A stretch of DNA of 64,000 nt. Origin: Rugosimonospora sp040255525. GTDB lineage: Bacteria > Actinomycetota > Actinomycetes > Mycobacteriales > Micromonosporaceae. Under the pieces are notes generated by a model. That model saw nothing but the letters and a program-made list of their open reading frames with translations. It had not been told where the DNA came from and made no database searches. Shown here one piece after another: positions 27,654-36,118 of this stretch (its first letter is position 1; each line of letters opens with the position of its first letter). The position numbers and the translations under genes were made by a program. Location of the stretch: assembly GCA_040255525.1 (NCBI GenBank), contig JBDZVD010000005.1:1-64000 (forward strand), in the 5' to 3' direction.

Positions 27654-28286
27654 ATGTACTCCGCCGTGGAAGCGCTGCTCACGCAGGACGGAAAACAGCC
27701 GCGCGCAGATGCTCGACGCAATGCCGAGCGACTGATCGCCGCGGCACGCCAAGCGCTCGACGAGCGGGGGCTCGCCGTCACGACACGCGACATCGCTGAG
27801 CGAGCCGGAGTCGGCCTCGGCACGCTCTACCGGCGCATCCCATCGCTCGAGGCGCTGCTGACCGCGATCCTGCTCGACACCCTCGACGAGATCACCGAGC
27901 GCGCCACCCGCGCGCTAGACAATCCCGAACCGTGGCAGGCATTCACTGACTTCGCCGAGACCTATGTGCATCTGCGCACCACAAGCTGCGGCCTGAACGA
28001 TGCCCTGACAGGCGAGGGAACCCACCTCGACCTGACCGCCCGGATCAACCACCTCCAACAAGCCATGCGCCGCCTGGTCGAACGCACCCAACGGGCTGGC
28101 ATGCTTCGCCACGACCTCGACTGGCACGATGTCGCCTTCATACTGGCCGCCGCCGTTCCGACCGACCACACGATCGGCCTCACCGCAAAGCCTCACCAAT
28201 GGCGTCACAACATGCGCATCATCCTCGACGGTCTACAAACGACAGCGCCGACGACGCGCATCGAGGAAGCCGATGGGAACGCGTAG
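27654..28286 (+). CDS. TetR-family regulator
   Basis: 210 residues. The N-terminal TetR helix-turn-helix is typical (RLIAAARQALDERGLAVTTR, DIAERAGVGLGTLYRRIPSL). The C-terminal ligand domain is of the group with a TetR_C motif often found beside oxidoreductases. The ATG at 27654 fits the fold. It is divergent from the Gfo/Idh/MocA gene, which it probably represses through the inverted repeat in the gap. Confidence 0.92.
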   Translation: MYSAVEALLTQDGKQPRADARRNAERLIAAARQALDERGLAVTTRDIAERAGVGLGTLYRRIPSLEALLTAILLDTLDEITERATRALDNPEPWQAFTDFAETYVHLRTTSCGLNDALTGEGTHLDLTARINHLQQAMRRLVERTQRAGMLRHDLDWHDVAFILAAAVPTDHTIGLTAKPHQWRHNMRIILDGLQTTAPTTRIEEADGNA

Positions 28287-28321
28287 GGTGCGGCGCTACC
28301 CAACTCGGAAAGGATCCCGTC

Positions 28322-29272
28322 GTGTCAATGAAACGAAAAGTGTTCGCCGTCGCGGCCGGCGCGGTCGCGGTCATCACGACCACGGTGGTCGCCGCGACAA
28401 CCGCGTCCGCAGGCAGCGCACCCAGCTCGTTGCCGGCCAGCCAGTTCACCCTCACCGCCGACTACGACCAGTACGACGCGTTGAACGCCGCGCTCACCTC
28501 CACTCTGGGGACGGCGAGCGTGGACACCGTGATGAAGAACGCCAACCACGAACGCACGTCGATAAGCTCCCCCGGCGTGGCCGGCTACAAGACCGGGTTC
28601 GGATGGGACTCGACCGACAACAGCGGCTGCCACAACTACCCGCAGGGCATCACCAGTAGTCGCGACGCCATCGGAGACACCGGCCACGGCATGCGTGTGT
28701 TCAACATGACGGACATCCTGAAGACCAGCACCGGCGGCACCTCCGACCAGATCGGCCGCCAGTCCAGCGGCGTCTACTACGCCCACAACTACGCCTACGT
28801 CCTGCCGCAGATCGGTACCATCACGGCCAACACGACCGCGACCAACCCGCTCAACTGGTCCAGCATCTCCCTCGACCGGGTCAGCGGCTCCATCGTGATG
28901 GTCGAGTACACCTGCCAGTCCGGATGCACGTCCTTCCCGAACCGGGCACCGCGCGCCGTCCGGTTCCCGTTCACTCCCGGCACCCACACGTTCGCCGCGA
29001 AGACCACCGCCACCGAGGCTCTCCAGTTGCCCTGGTACAAGCTCAACGGCGTCGCGTCCCACAACAACCGCTGACGGTTCAACTCCTCCGGAGCCCACCA
29101 GCTCTACTACTGGACACCGGGCACCGGCAGCCACACCTACGCCTGGGTCAGCGGCGGCGAAAGCCTGAGCTACTGGGAGGACGACGCCAATCCGGACCTG
29201 CTCTGGACCCTGCAAGAGACTCCCGGAAACCGCAACGTCTTCGCCGTCAAGCAGGCCACCTACGGACCCTGA
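28322..29272 (+). pseudogene. Secreted protein interrupted by an in-frame TGA
   Basis: The first reading frame (28322-29074, 250 residues) opens with a signal peptide (MKRKVFAVAAGAVAV, then TASAGSAP) and is Thr/Ser/Tyr-rich. The TGA at 29072-29074 follows HNNR. The same frame then continues 65 codons without interruption (RFNSSGAHQLYYWTPG to KQATYGP) to a TGA at 29270-29272, with the same composition and codon bias. A single G-to-A change in a Trp codon (TGG to TGA) explains this best; readthrough is the alternative. I chose the GTG at 28322 because AAAGGA lies 7 bases before it; the ATG at 28328 is possible. The function is unknown. Confidence 0.7.
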
Positions 29273-29465
29273 CCGCCCCGCGAGACCCGGTCGACGCCTC
29301 GCCCGCGCCGAGCACGCGGGTATAGCCGGTCACCTCGTCGGATTCGCCGGCGCCAGTGGCCGCGTGACGGATCCGGCCGGCGGGCCGCCGAGGCGACGCC
29401 GCGCTCACCTCTCCCGCCGGGGGAAGCGAGGCGCCATCGACGGAGGGACCCCGGTCGTCACGCTG

Positions 29466-29471
29466 TACAAT
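29466..29471 (+). promoter_or_regulatory. -10 element for leaderless hisH-like mRNA
   Basis: TACAAT is followed after six bases by the GTG start at 29478. That spacing puts the transcription start on the start codon, as in actinobacterial leaderless genes. No -35 box is evident, and no ribosome site precedes the GTG. Confidence 0.55.
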
Positions 29472-29477
29472 TATGCG

Positions 29478-30104
29478 GTGATCGGCGTCATTGACTACCA
29501 GACCGGAAACTCCCGCAGCGTGATCTACGCGCTGGAGCATCTGGGACTGCCATGCATGCTGGTCAGCACACCTGCTGAGGCGACGGCCGTGGACCGCCTC
29601 GTCCTGCCGGGAGTCGGCTCCGCCGGAGTGACGATGCGGTCGCTGTCCGACCTCGGGTGGCCGGCATATCTGGAACAACGGGTGCTCGGCGATGGGATCC
29701 CGTTTCTGGGGATCTGCGTGGGCCTGCAGGTGCTTTTCGATTACAGCGCCGAGGAGAACGCTCAGTGTCTCGGCTGGTTGCCGGGGAAGGTCGAAGCCTT
29801 TCCCGCGGACCGGGTCCGGGTGCCACAGATCGGGTGGAACCGTGTCGTCGCGGCCTCCGCGCACCCGTTCGTCGAGGGCCTGGAAGATCGGTCCTACTTC
29901 TACTTCGTCAACTCCTACTACGCCACCCCGGACCGGATCGACGACGTGGCGGCGCGAACGGAGTACGGCCTTTCGTTCACCTCAATAGTGGCCCATCGCA
30001 ACATCATGGCGACGCAGTTCCACACCGAGAAGAGCGGGCCAGTCGGGCTGCAGCTACTGAACCGGTTCACCCAGCTCCAGAAAGACGACCTGAGTGCTGA
30101 CTAA
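29478..30104 (+). CDS. hisH: HisH-like glutamine amidotransferase
   Basis: 208 residues, class I glutaminase. In histidine synthesis HisH releases ammonia from glutamine and feeds it to HisF. The catalytic set is complete: C80 (FLGICVGLQ), H182 and E184 (QFHTEKSG), with the family's GNSRSV and LPGVG near the N-terminus. I chose the GTG at 29478 because the family alignment starts there; the frame extends 38 codons upstream as Arg/Gly-rich sequence. Its end overlaps the HisF-like gene by 11 bases, so the subunits are co-translated. No other his-operon gene (hisB, hisC, hisD) is nearby, so this is a specialised paralogue. Confidence 0.9.
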   Translation: MIGVIDYQTGNSRSVIYALEHLGLPCMLVSTPAEATAVDRLVLPGVGSAGVTMRSLSDLGWPAYLEQRVLGDGIPFLGICVGLQVLFDYSAEENAQCLGWLPGKVEAFPADRVRVPQIGWNRVVAASAHPFVEGLEDRSYFYFVNSYYATPDRIDDVAARTEYGLSFTSIVAHRNIMATQFHTEKSGPVGLQLLNRFTQLQKDDLSAD

Positions 30105-30900
30105 ACGACTCATCGCCTGCTTCGACGTACTCAACGGCCGGGTGACCAAGGCCCGACAGTTCCAGGACAACATCGACGTTGGCGATCCGGGGACGATCGC
30201 CGCCAAGATGTACGAGGACGAGATCGACGAGATCATCTTCTACGACATCATGGCGAGCGCTGAACGCCGTACGGCCGACCTCGCAACCGTACGGGCCGTT
30301 GCGCGCAACATCTTCGTCCCCTTCACCGTGGGCGGCGGCATCCGCAGCCTCGCCGACATGCACAGCGTCCTGGACGCGGGCGCGGAGAAGGTCAGCGTGG
30401 ACTCGATGGCTGTCCGCAATCCGCAGATCATCACCGAGGGCTCCCGCGAGTTCGGAAGGCAATGCGTAGTACTTAGCATGCAGGTCAAGCGAGTGCCGCG
30501 GAGTTCGTCCATTCCCAGTGGCTACGAGATCGCGATCGACGGGGCCCGCGTGTTCACCGGGATGGACGCCATCGAGTGGGCCAGGCGGGGCGAGGATCTC
30601 GGCGCCGGTGAGATCTGTGTCAACAGCATCGATCAGGACGGTACCCACCAGGGCTACGACCTGGTGATCACCGAAGCGATCGCCAAGGCCGTCAACATTC
30701 CGGTGATCGCTTCCGGTGGGGCAGGAACTGCGGATCATGTAGCGGATGCCTTCGCGACAGGGGCCTCCGCGGCGATCGTCAGCTCGATGCTCTACTCTCC
30801 ACGCCTCGCAACGCGCGTCACGGCGAGAGCACTCAAGAAGCAGCTTGCCGAGCGGTCCGTCACCGTGCGGCCAGTGCTGGAGCCGGCGACAGAGTCATAG
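30094..30900 (+). CDS. hisF: HisF-like cyclase barrel with altered catalytic residue
   Basis: 268 residues, full-length HisF TIM barrel. It shows the first catalytic Asp D11 (LIACFDVLNGRV), the phosphate-binding turns FTVGGGI and PVIASGGAGT, and NSIDQDGTHQGYD. Aligned with the well-studied Thermotoga enzyme without any shift, position 130, the second essential Asp (IDAKR), is Gln here (SMQVKRV). Canonical imidazole glycerol phosphate synthesis needs both Asp residues, so this enzyme may do different or only partial chemistry with the ammonia from HisH. It forms an overlapping pair with the HisH-like gene. The gene symbol marks the family only. Confidence 0.88.
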   Translation: MLTKRLIACFDVLNGRVTKARQFQDNIDVGDPGTIAAKMYEDEIDEIIFYDIMASAERRTADLATVRAVARNIFVPFTVGGGIRSLADMHSVLDAGAEKVSVDSMAVRNPQIITEGSREFGRQCVVLSMQVKRVPRSSSIPSGYEIAIDGARVFTGMDAIEWARRGEDLGAGEICVNSIDQDGTHQGYDLVITEAIAKAVNIPVIASGGAGTADHVADAFATGASAAIVSSMLYSPRLATRVTARALKKQLAERSVTVRPVLEPATES

Positions 30901-31412
30901 AGCCTTCCCCTTCGAAGACCGCCTCCTCACTCGGTCCCGTGTGCGAACTCAGGTGACCGTGGACATCGACCTTCGTCGGTGTCTGCGCGGCGGCTGGGCG
31001 CGCATTCGGCGGTTCGACTTGAAGACAGCCAACGAGTGTCGGGCATTCGTGGCGGGGACCAGTCTCGCGCGGGGCAATCGCCGCCGCGAGGGCACTTCGC
31101 CCGCGCCATGATCTCGTAGGACCGGCTCGAGACCCAGTCAGCGCCGAACGTGCGTGCCCTGGTGGACACGGTCTACGTGCGCCCCGACGAGGCGCAGGGC
31201 TGGCTTCGTGCGATCGAAACCGTTCTGTTCGGCGTGGAACGCGCGCCATGGCTCGCCGTCCACGAGTCCGGAGAAAACAGGTTGCTGGTGGCTACCGTCG
31301 TTGCGCAGCTGCAAGGTGGCGATGTTGCCCGGAGACATCGTCGACGCTTGATAGCGAATAACCCGCGTCGAGAAGATCGGATCCCGCGCGGATCGCCAGC
31401 TCGACGCTCTGC

Positions 31413-31508
31413 TCAGCCGCGCAGGTCCGTCGTGCGCACGGCCGCCTCGTTGAGACCAACGCCGCGAAACATTTCGACGGCGGTGTGTGTCGGAGGCCAA
31501 TTCGTCAT
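31413..31508 (-). CDS. Candidate 31-residue small ORF
   Basis: ATG at 31508 with AAGGGA about ten bases upstream, ending at a TGA at 31413-31415. The peptide reads MTNWPPTHTAVEMFRGVGLN, then eleven more residues ending TTDLRG. It is divergent from the promoter of the DegT operon. I recognise no family. It could be a peptide substrate or leader, the start of a decayed gene, or chance. Confidence 0.25.
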   Translation of the reverse strand: MTNWPPTHTAVEMFRGVGLNEAAVRTTDLRG

Positions 31509-31546
31509 CCCCGGATCCCTTCAGAGGCGGCATTCACAACCCATCA

Positions 31547-31575
31547 TTGACGAACACAACATGAACATTTAACAT
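31547..31575 (+). promoter_or_regulatory. Promoter of the DegT-to-HisA-like operon
   Basis: TTGACG (31547-31552), exactly 17 bases, then TAACAT (31570-31575): a near-consensus housekeeping-sigma promoter in a locally AT-rich patch. The expected transcript start near 31582 leaves a leader of about 110 bases before the ATG at 31693. Confidence 0.65.
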
Positions 31576-31692
31576 CGACACGCCTGACTATGGAAGGCGG
31601 TCGATGCCGAACGCGATCCGCTATGGACAGCCGCGGCCGGCACGAGCGTGCGCCATCGGGAACATGACCGGTGGAACTATGGGAGGCGACAC

Positions 31693-32982
31693 ATGACTAT
31701 CGTCACGGGGCTGGCGGCCTTTGGCGGCAGACCATCGGTAACCCTGCCCAGACCACACCACGTCTGGCCGCGTCTCGCGGATGAGTCCATCGAAGAGGTC
31801 CGCCGGTATCTCGTTGCCCGAGAACCGCTTTCGCTCGGCGACGGGTCGGGCGTGATAGCCCAGCTTGAGCGCGAACTGGCTGACGCTCTGGGCCTGGCCA
31901 AAGTGTTGACGGTCAGTTCAGGCACGGCGGCGTTGCATGCCGGGTACCTGGCGCTGGACCTTCCTGTCGGGTCCGAGGTCATCGCGCCGGTGTTCGGCTT
32001 TCACGCCAGCGTCACGCCCGCCCTGCACTGCGGACTGCGACCCGTGCTTGTCGACGTGGACGCCGACACGGGCAACCTGAACGTGGAAGCAGCCAGGCAG
32101 GCCATCACCGACCGGACGTCCTGCGTAGTGGTCAACCACACCTGGGGCCACCCGGCCGACCTGGACCCGATCGTCGACCTATGCCGTCGGCACGGTCTTG
32201 CCCTGATCGAGGACTGCTCACATGCCTACGGATCGACCTACAAGGGCAGGCCTGTGGGCACCTTTGGTGACATCGCCGCGTTCAGCATGCAGGCCAACAA
32301 GATGTTGCCGGCCGGCGAGGGGGGGTTTCTGGGTACCGCCGACGAGCGGCTGTATGAACGCGCACTGCTGGCGAGCCACTACCGGGGTCGCGCACACTCG
32401 CAGGTCACTGACGTCTCTCTCGCCCCCTACGGTGAGACGGGCTTCGGGCTCAAGTACCGCCTGGCACCGTTGGTCGCGGTCGTCGCCCGGGCCGAACTGG
32501 CCAGGCTGCCACAACGGATGGCCGACCGGACACTCCTGCTGGACATACTCGGCGACGCTCTGCGCCAGGCGGTCGGAGTCGAACCGCCGACCGTTCGGCC
32601 GGAGGTACGTGTCGGGGCGTGGTTCGGCTACAAGCCAGCGTTCGTGCCCGGAGCACTGACCCTCAAAGGCCGTCCCGTCGACCGGGCTCAGTATGTCGAT
32701 CTGCTTGTCGCCGAGGGGGTCGACGTGCACGTACCGTCGGTGCCCCCGCTTCGCGACCTACCGCTGTTTCAGACCACACCGCCGCTGCGCATTGCCGAAC
32801 TCGCGTGGAAGCCGCAGCTGGAAGCGTCCTACCCGGGCCTCGACGCCTACATCGCCCACCGCCTCAGCGTGCCCGCGTTCTCCTTTCCCGAACAGGCAGA
32901 GGTTGTCGCACAGTATGCGGCAGCGTTCGCCAAAATCGGAGCCGTGCTGGGTGGCCCGGATGCGGCGAAGGACGACAGATGA
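31693..32982 (+). CDS. DegT/DnrJ/EryC1-family PLP aminotransferase
   Basis: 429 residues of the sugar-aminotransferase/AHBA-synthase family. Cofactor residues are intact: SSGTAALHAG (phosphate binding), D174 in LIEDCSHAYG and the Schiff-base lysine K203 in FSMQANKMLPAGEGG. Members aminate keto-sugars or cyclitols. I chose the ATG at 31693 because GGGAGG lies upstream. It heads nine overlapping genes, its stop sharing four bases with the next start. Beside phosphoribosyltransferases it may aminate a ribose- or cyclitol-derived ketone, which is inference. Confidence 0.93.
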   Translation: MTIVTGLAAFGGRPSVTLPRPHHVWPRLADESIEEVRRYLVAREPLSLGDGSGVIAQLERELADALGLAKVLTVSSGTAALHAGYLALDLPVGSEVIAPVFGFHASVTPALHCGLRPVLVDVDADTGNLNVEAARQAITDRTSCVVVNHTWGHPADLDPIVDLCRRHGLALIEDCSHAYGSTYKGRPVGTFGDIAAFSMQANKMLPAGEGGFLGTADERLYERALLASHYRGRAHSQVTDVSLAPYGETGFGLKYRLAPLVAVVARAELARLPQRMADRTLLLDILGDALRQAVGVEPPTVRPEVRVGAWFGYKPAFVPGALTLKGRPVDRAQYVDLLVAEGVDVHVPSVPPLRDLPLFQTTPPLRIAELAWKPQLEASYPGLDAYIAHRLSVPAFSFPEQAEVVAQYAAAFAKIGAVLGGPDAAKDDR

Positions 32983-34058
32983 CCATCACCTTCAGCAACG
33001 GGCTCGATATCGTTGATGTCGAGGCCAGGGTGCCGGATCTCGACGCGCACGTCGCCAACTACCTGTCCACCGCCACGCCATGGCTTTCGTCCCCGGACAC
33101 GCAACGGTGGTCGGTACGGGTGACGGTGTGTCCAACCGATGCCGTCTTCAGGTGTGAGGGCAAACTCGGGCAGGGCGAGTACGCGGAGCCGTTGCTGACG
33201 ACGCAGACCGGTTCCGATCGGCTGATATGGAACCTGTCGACCGGATCGAACGTGAGATGCCGGTCCGAGGACCACGTCGTTGACATCTGCTCGCCCAACC
33301 TCGCCAGCGCCTTTGTCGATACATACCGGACCGTCAGGCAGATCCTCGTGCGCCTGCTGTTGCGGCGCGGGGCGGCTGTCATGCACGCATCCGCGGTCGG
33401 AGGCATCGACGGTGTCACGGCATTCGTCGGAGGAAAGGGCGCGGGCAAGACGACGTCGGTATGGCACGTCTTGTCGGGGCGGCCGGCGCAGTTCGCCTAC
33501 ATCGCGAACGAGCGAGTCCTACTTCTTCCTGTGGGCGATGAGATTCTCGCCTACGGTTGGCAGGGTACAGCGTTCGTGGGCCTCGGAACGTTGATGGGTT
33601 CGGTCGGCCTTTCCGGACTCGACGGCATCCACGAGCGGTGTCTGGGCACCGCTCGCCTGCTGCCCGCCCACAAGCTGATCGAGCCTGTCTATGTGCGGGC
33701 GCTGACCCGCTCGGCGCTGCCCCCCGAGGACGCATCCTACAAGGTGTTCCTGACTCCTTTTGAGGTCGCTCATTTGGCCGGCAGCACCGTACGCGCCGGC
33801 GGCCGGCTACGACGCATCGTCTTTCCACGCTTCGCCGCAGACGCTTCCTCACGCGTCGCCCCCACGCCGCGCGCCGACGCCTCAGAGGCCCTCGGAGGCG
33901 AGGTCATCGACTGCCTACCCGACTTTGCCGACTGGCTGGGTCTTGGTGGCAGTTCCCCCTCCCGGGCTGAGGCCGGAAAGGTGCTCCGACGAGCCGTCGA
34001 CGACTGTGATCTTGTCTCTGTGGAAGGTGCCCGACTCGATGGTTGGATCGGGGACTGA
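32979..34058 (+). CDS. HPr-kinase-like P-loop protein
   Basis: 359 residues. The Walker A motif GGKGAGKTTS is at 151-160, preceded by RGAAVMHASAVGG, the arrangement of HprK C-terminal-domain-like proteins. No HPr or PTS gene is near, and the protein lacks the HprK N-terminal domain, so it probably phosphorylates a small molecule or a pathway protein rather than HPr. HprK-like proteins occur in several natural-product clusters with unclear roles. The ATG overlaps the DegT stop (ATGA), and the end overlaps the next gene by 20 bases. Confidence 0.78.
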   Translation: MTITFSNGLDIVDVEARVPDLDAHVANYLSTATPWLSSPDTQRWSVRVTVCPTDAVFRCEGKLGQGEYAEPLLTTQTGSDRLIWNLSTGSNVRCRSEDHVVDICSPNLASAFVDTYRTVRQILVRLLLRRGAAVMHASAVGGIDGVTAFVGGKGAGKTTSVWHVLSGRPAQFAYIANERVLLLPVGDEILAYGWQGTAFVGLGTLMGSVGLSGLDGIHERCLGTARLLPAHKLIEPVYVRALTRSALPPEDASYKVFLTPFEVAHLAGSTVRAGGRLRRIVFPRFAADASSRVAPTPRADASEALGGEVIDCLPDFADWLGLGGSSPSRAEAGKVLRRAVDDCDLVSVEGARLDGWIGD

Positions 34059-35445
34059 TCGCGGCGCCATCCGCGAGGACCTTGGTCCGGCCGGTCATCG
34101 GATCCTCGCGGCATGGCGGCGGGAAATCGATGCCACCCGCCGGGCGTCGTGCGCGGAGTGGGAGCGCATGCTGGCGGCCAGGTTCGGTCTGAACGACGCG
34201 GCCGCCTCGCCTCTGGAGCACATCGTGCCGAGCGGCGGCTACCGCATACACCGTGAGCGGCGTCGGCGGGTGGGGCCCGCGGCCATCGAATTCGCTGAGC
34301 GGTACGGCCACTCAGCGGGCCAGTGGATCTACCTGCGAGGGTACGGATACTACCGGCTCGACGCCGCCATGTACGCCCACAGGACAAGGCCGCCCGCCGC
34401 TGTGCGATGGGAGGCTCTCGTTCGCCGCTGGCCGGTGTATCGCGGGTTCGCGCCCGCGATCCTCGATGAATTTGTCGCCTGCCCCACGTCCTTCGACCGG
34501 TGGCTTGCCGCGCTGGGGGTCCTGGAGTGGGTGCTCAACGACATCGAAGCGATCCGTTGGGCGTTGCTGCATCTGCCGGCGCTCAACGAAACGCACGCGG
34601 AGGCGGTGGACGCCGAGCGGTTCACCATGGCCGAGGTTCTGGCTGAGATTGGTTGGAGGTCATGGCATACGACCGATCCCGTTTTGAGGGATGAGCGATG
34701 GTCGCAGCGGCTGCGGTCGGTGTGTGCCAACCCGTTGATCGATGACGTCATCGATGACATCGCCGCCTCGCTCGCGCCGCCGACGCCCGACTCCGCTGTG
34801 CGGTCGATCCGGGAGGGAGACGTCTCATGGCTCGTTGCGACCGCGTTTGAGACGAAGCTGCGGGCGATCCTGGACCGGCACCCGCGAGAGCCGATTGTCA
34901 TCCTCAGCGAGGCATTCGGCGCTATCCATGTGGGGTTGATGTGGAGGGCGTTGGCCATGCCGCGGGACCGCGATCGGATGCAGGTACGCATCGTTCGATC
35001 CTCTGTTCACGAGGTCGAGATGGGTCGTGAGGGGCAATCGGCTTGGCGTGGGCAGGGGTCGGATGTCGAGGGATGCGTCGTCGTTCACGCGGACGACTCG
35101 CTCTTCACCGGCCGTACTCACGCCGGCATGCGACGGACGCTACGCGGCCGCCCGGCGGCCGTCTATCTGGCCGCGCTGACGTTGGACGTCAACACCCCGT
35201 GCAACCACCCGGACGAGCTGAGGTGGGCCGGCCGGCAGCCGGCCGAGCAGCTCGTCGAAGTCGAGTCGCTCATTCGCGCGTCCGACGGTCGGCTGGGACC
35301 GGCCACGAGCATGTGGGCCCGACGCAAAGGATGGCCGGCGTCGAAGTCGCCCGAAGACCGGGAGATGGAGTCGGTGACCCGTGGCTCGGATCGGCTTCTC
35401 GCCGAACTCTGGCGTCGTTTCGACCGGGAGATCAGACATGGCTGA
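34039..35445 (+). CDS. Phosphoribosyltransferase-fold protein with long N-terminal region
   Basis: 468 residues. The C-terminal part (about 280-400) is a type I PRTase-like Rossmann fold: PIVILSEAFGAIHVGLMWRA, then the PRPP-binding loop VVVHADDSLFTGRTHAG (347-363), with acidic pair and T-G-x-T turn in place. The first 270 residues are helical and match no family I know. It may transfer ribose-5-phosphate to an unusual acceptor bound by that region. I chose the ATG at 34039, which overlaps the upstream stop; there is no other start near. The final eight bases overlap the next gene. Confidence 0.75.
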   Translation: MVGSGTDRGAIREDLGPAGHRILAAWRREIDATRRASCAEWERMLAARFGLNDAAASPLEHIVPSGGYRIHRERRRRVGPAAIEFAERYGHSAGQWIYLRGYGYYRLDAAMYAHRTRPPAAVRWEALVRRWPVYRGFAPAILDEFVACPTSFDRWLAALGVLEWVLNDIEAIRWALLHLPALNETHAEAVDAERFTMAEVLAEIGWRSWHTTDPVLRDERWSQRLRSVCANPLIDDVIDDIAASLAPPTPDSAVRSIREGDVSWLVATAFETKLRAILDRHPREPIVILSEAFGAIHVGLMWRALAMPRDRDRMQVRIVRSSVHEVEMGREGQSAWRGQGSDVEGCVVVHADDSLFTGRTHAGMRRTLRGRPAAVYLAALTLDVNTPCNHPDELRWAGRQPAEQLVEVESLIRASDGRLGPATSMWARRKGWPASKSPEDREMESVTRGSDRLLAELWRRFDREIRHG

Positions 35446-36118
35446 ACAGTCCGCCGACCTCATCTTCGAGCCCCGCGCCGACCGCGGTGGCGTCTACGTC
35501 TCGTGGTCGGAATACCAACAGCTCGTCAACGCGCTGGCGGACCGGATCGCGGTCGCGGGCGCCCCCAGTCACCTGGTGGGGATCCTCAACGGTGGCTGGG
35601 TGGTAGCCCAGTCGCTCGCCGACCATTTTCCCGCCTGTGTCACCGGCGGCATCCAGTCGGCTGCCTCACCCGCGGGACCCACCGTGAGCCTCATCCTGTC
35701 CGGCGATGGCTCCCGCCGTCTCGCGGGGGCCGATGTGCTGCTGGTTGATGAGGTCGTCGATACCGGGCGAAGCGCTGCGTTCTTCGCCGCGCACATCGCC
35801 GCTCAGGGAGCGGCCCGCGTCCGGGTGGCCACGCTCATCGCCGACGTCGCGGCGAGTCCGCAAGCGGACTTCGCCGCCCGTACGCTTTCCAGGCTACCCA
35901 ATCTCGTCTTCCCGTGGCGGGTCCGTCGCGATCTGCCCTCCTACCTCGACGCCCTGCTCGCGGCGGGACCGCTGACCCTCGCCGGATTCCTGTGCCAGGC
36001 CGAAAAGGACGGGCATCCGCTTCCCGAAGCTCTCGTCTCGCGTGCACTGGCCGGTCTCGCCGAACGTGGAGTCTTGTTCTTGGACAGCGCGGGCTGCTGG
36101 CGAATGGAGCGGCTGTGA
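35438..36118 (+). CDS. Type I phosphoribosyltransferase-like protein
   Basis: 226 residues. The fold is clear: pyrophosphate loop VGILNGGWVVAQSLADHF and PRPP loop VLLVDEVVDTGRS (100-112). Substrate loops resemble the hypoxanthine/xanthine-PRTase-like COG2236 group more than pyrimidine enzymes. The C-terminal 80 residues are helical (ALVSRALAGLAERGVLFLDS) and may be a winged-helix-like addition. It is the second of three PRTase-fold proteins in this operon; the start overlaps the preceding gene by 8 bases and the end overlaps the methyltransferase start (GTGA). Confidence 0.85.
   Translation: MAEQSADLIFEPRADRGGVYVSWSEYQQLVNALADRIAVAGAPSHLVGILNGGWVVAQSLADHFPACVTGGIQSAASPAGPTVSLILSGDGSRRLAGADVLLVDEVVDTGRSAAFFAAHIAAQGAARVRVATLIADVAASPQADFAARTLSRLPNLVFPWRVRRDLPSYLDALLAAGPLTLAGFLCQAEKDGHPLPEALVSRALAGLAERGVLFLDSAGCWRMERL

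Larger units (their letters stand above)
30901..31692. other. 792-bp gap between HisF-like and DegT-like genes
   Basis: No convincing full gene. A plus-strand frame at 31150-31340 has strong G/C third-position bias and protein-like sequence (WLRAIETVLFGVERAPWLAV), then decays into Arg-rich sequence; it may be a gene remnant. On the minus strand a 31-codon frame (31413-31508) has a ribosome-site-like AAGGGA. A well-formed promoter lies at 31547-31575 facing the DegT gene. So the cluster is probably two transcripts. Confidence 0.5.

Noticed and set aside
29478..30900. HisH/HisF pair as an acetamidino-sugar amidotransferase as in some O-antigen loci
   Set aside because: Those systems need a WbpG-type partner; none is encoded in the window, and no lipopolysaccharide or capsule genes are near.
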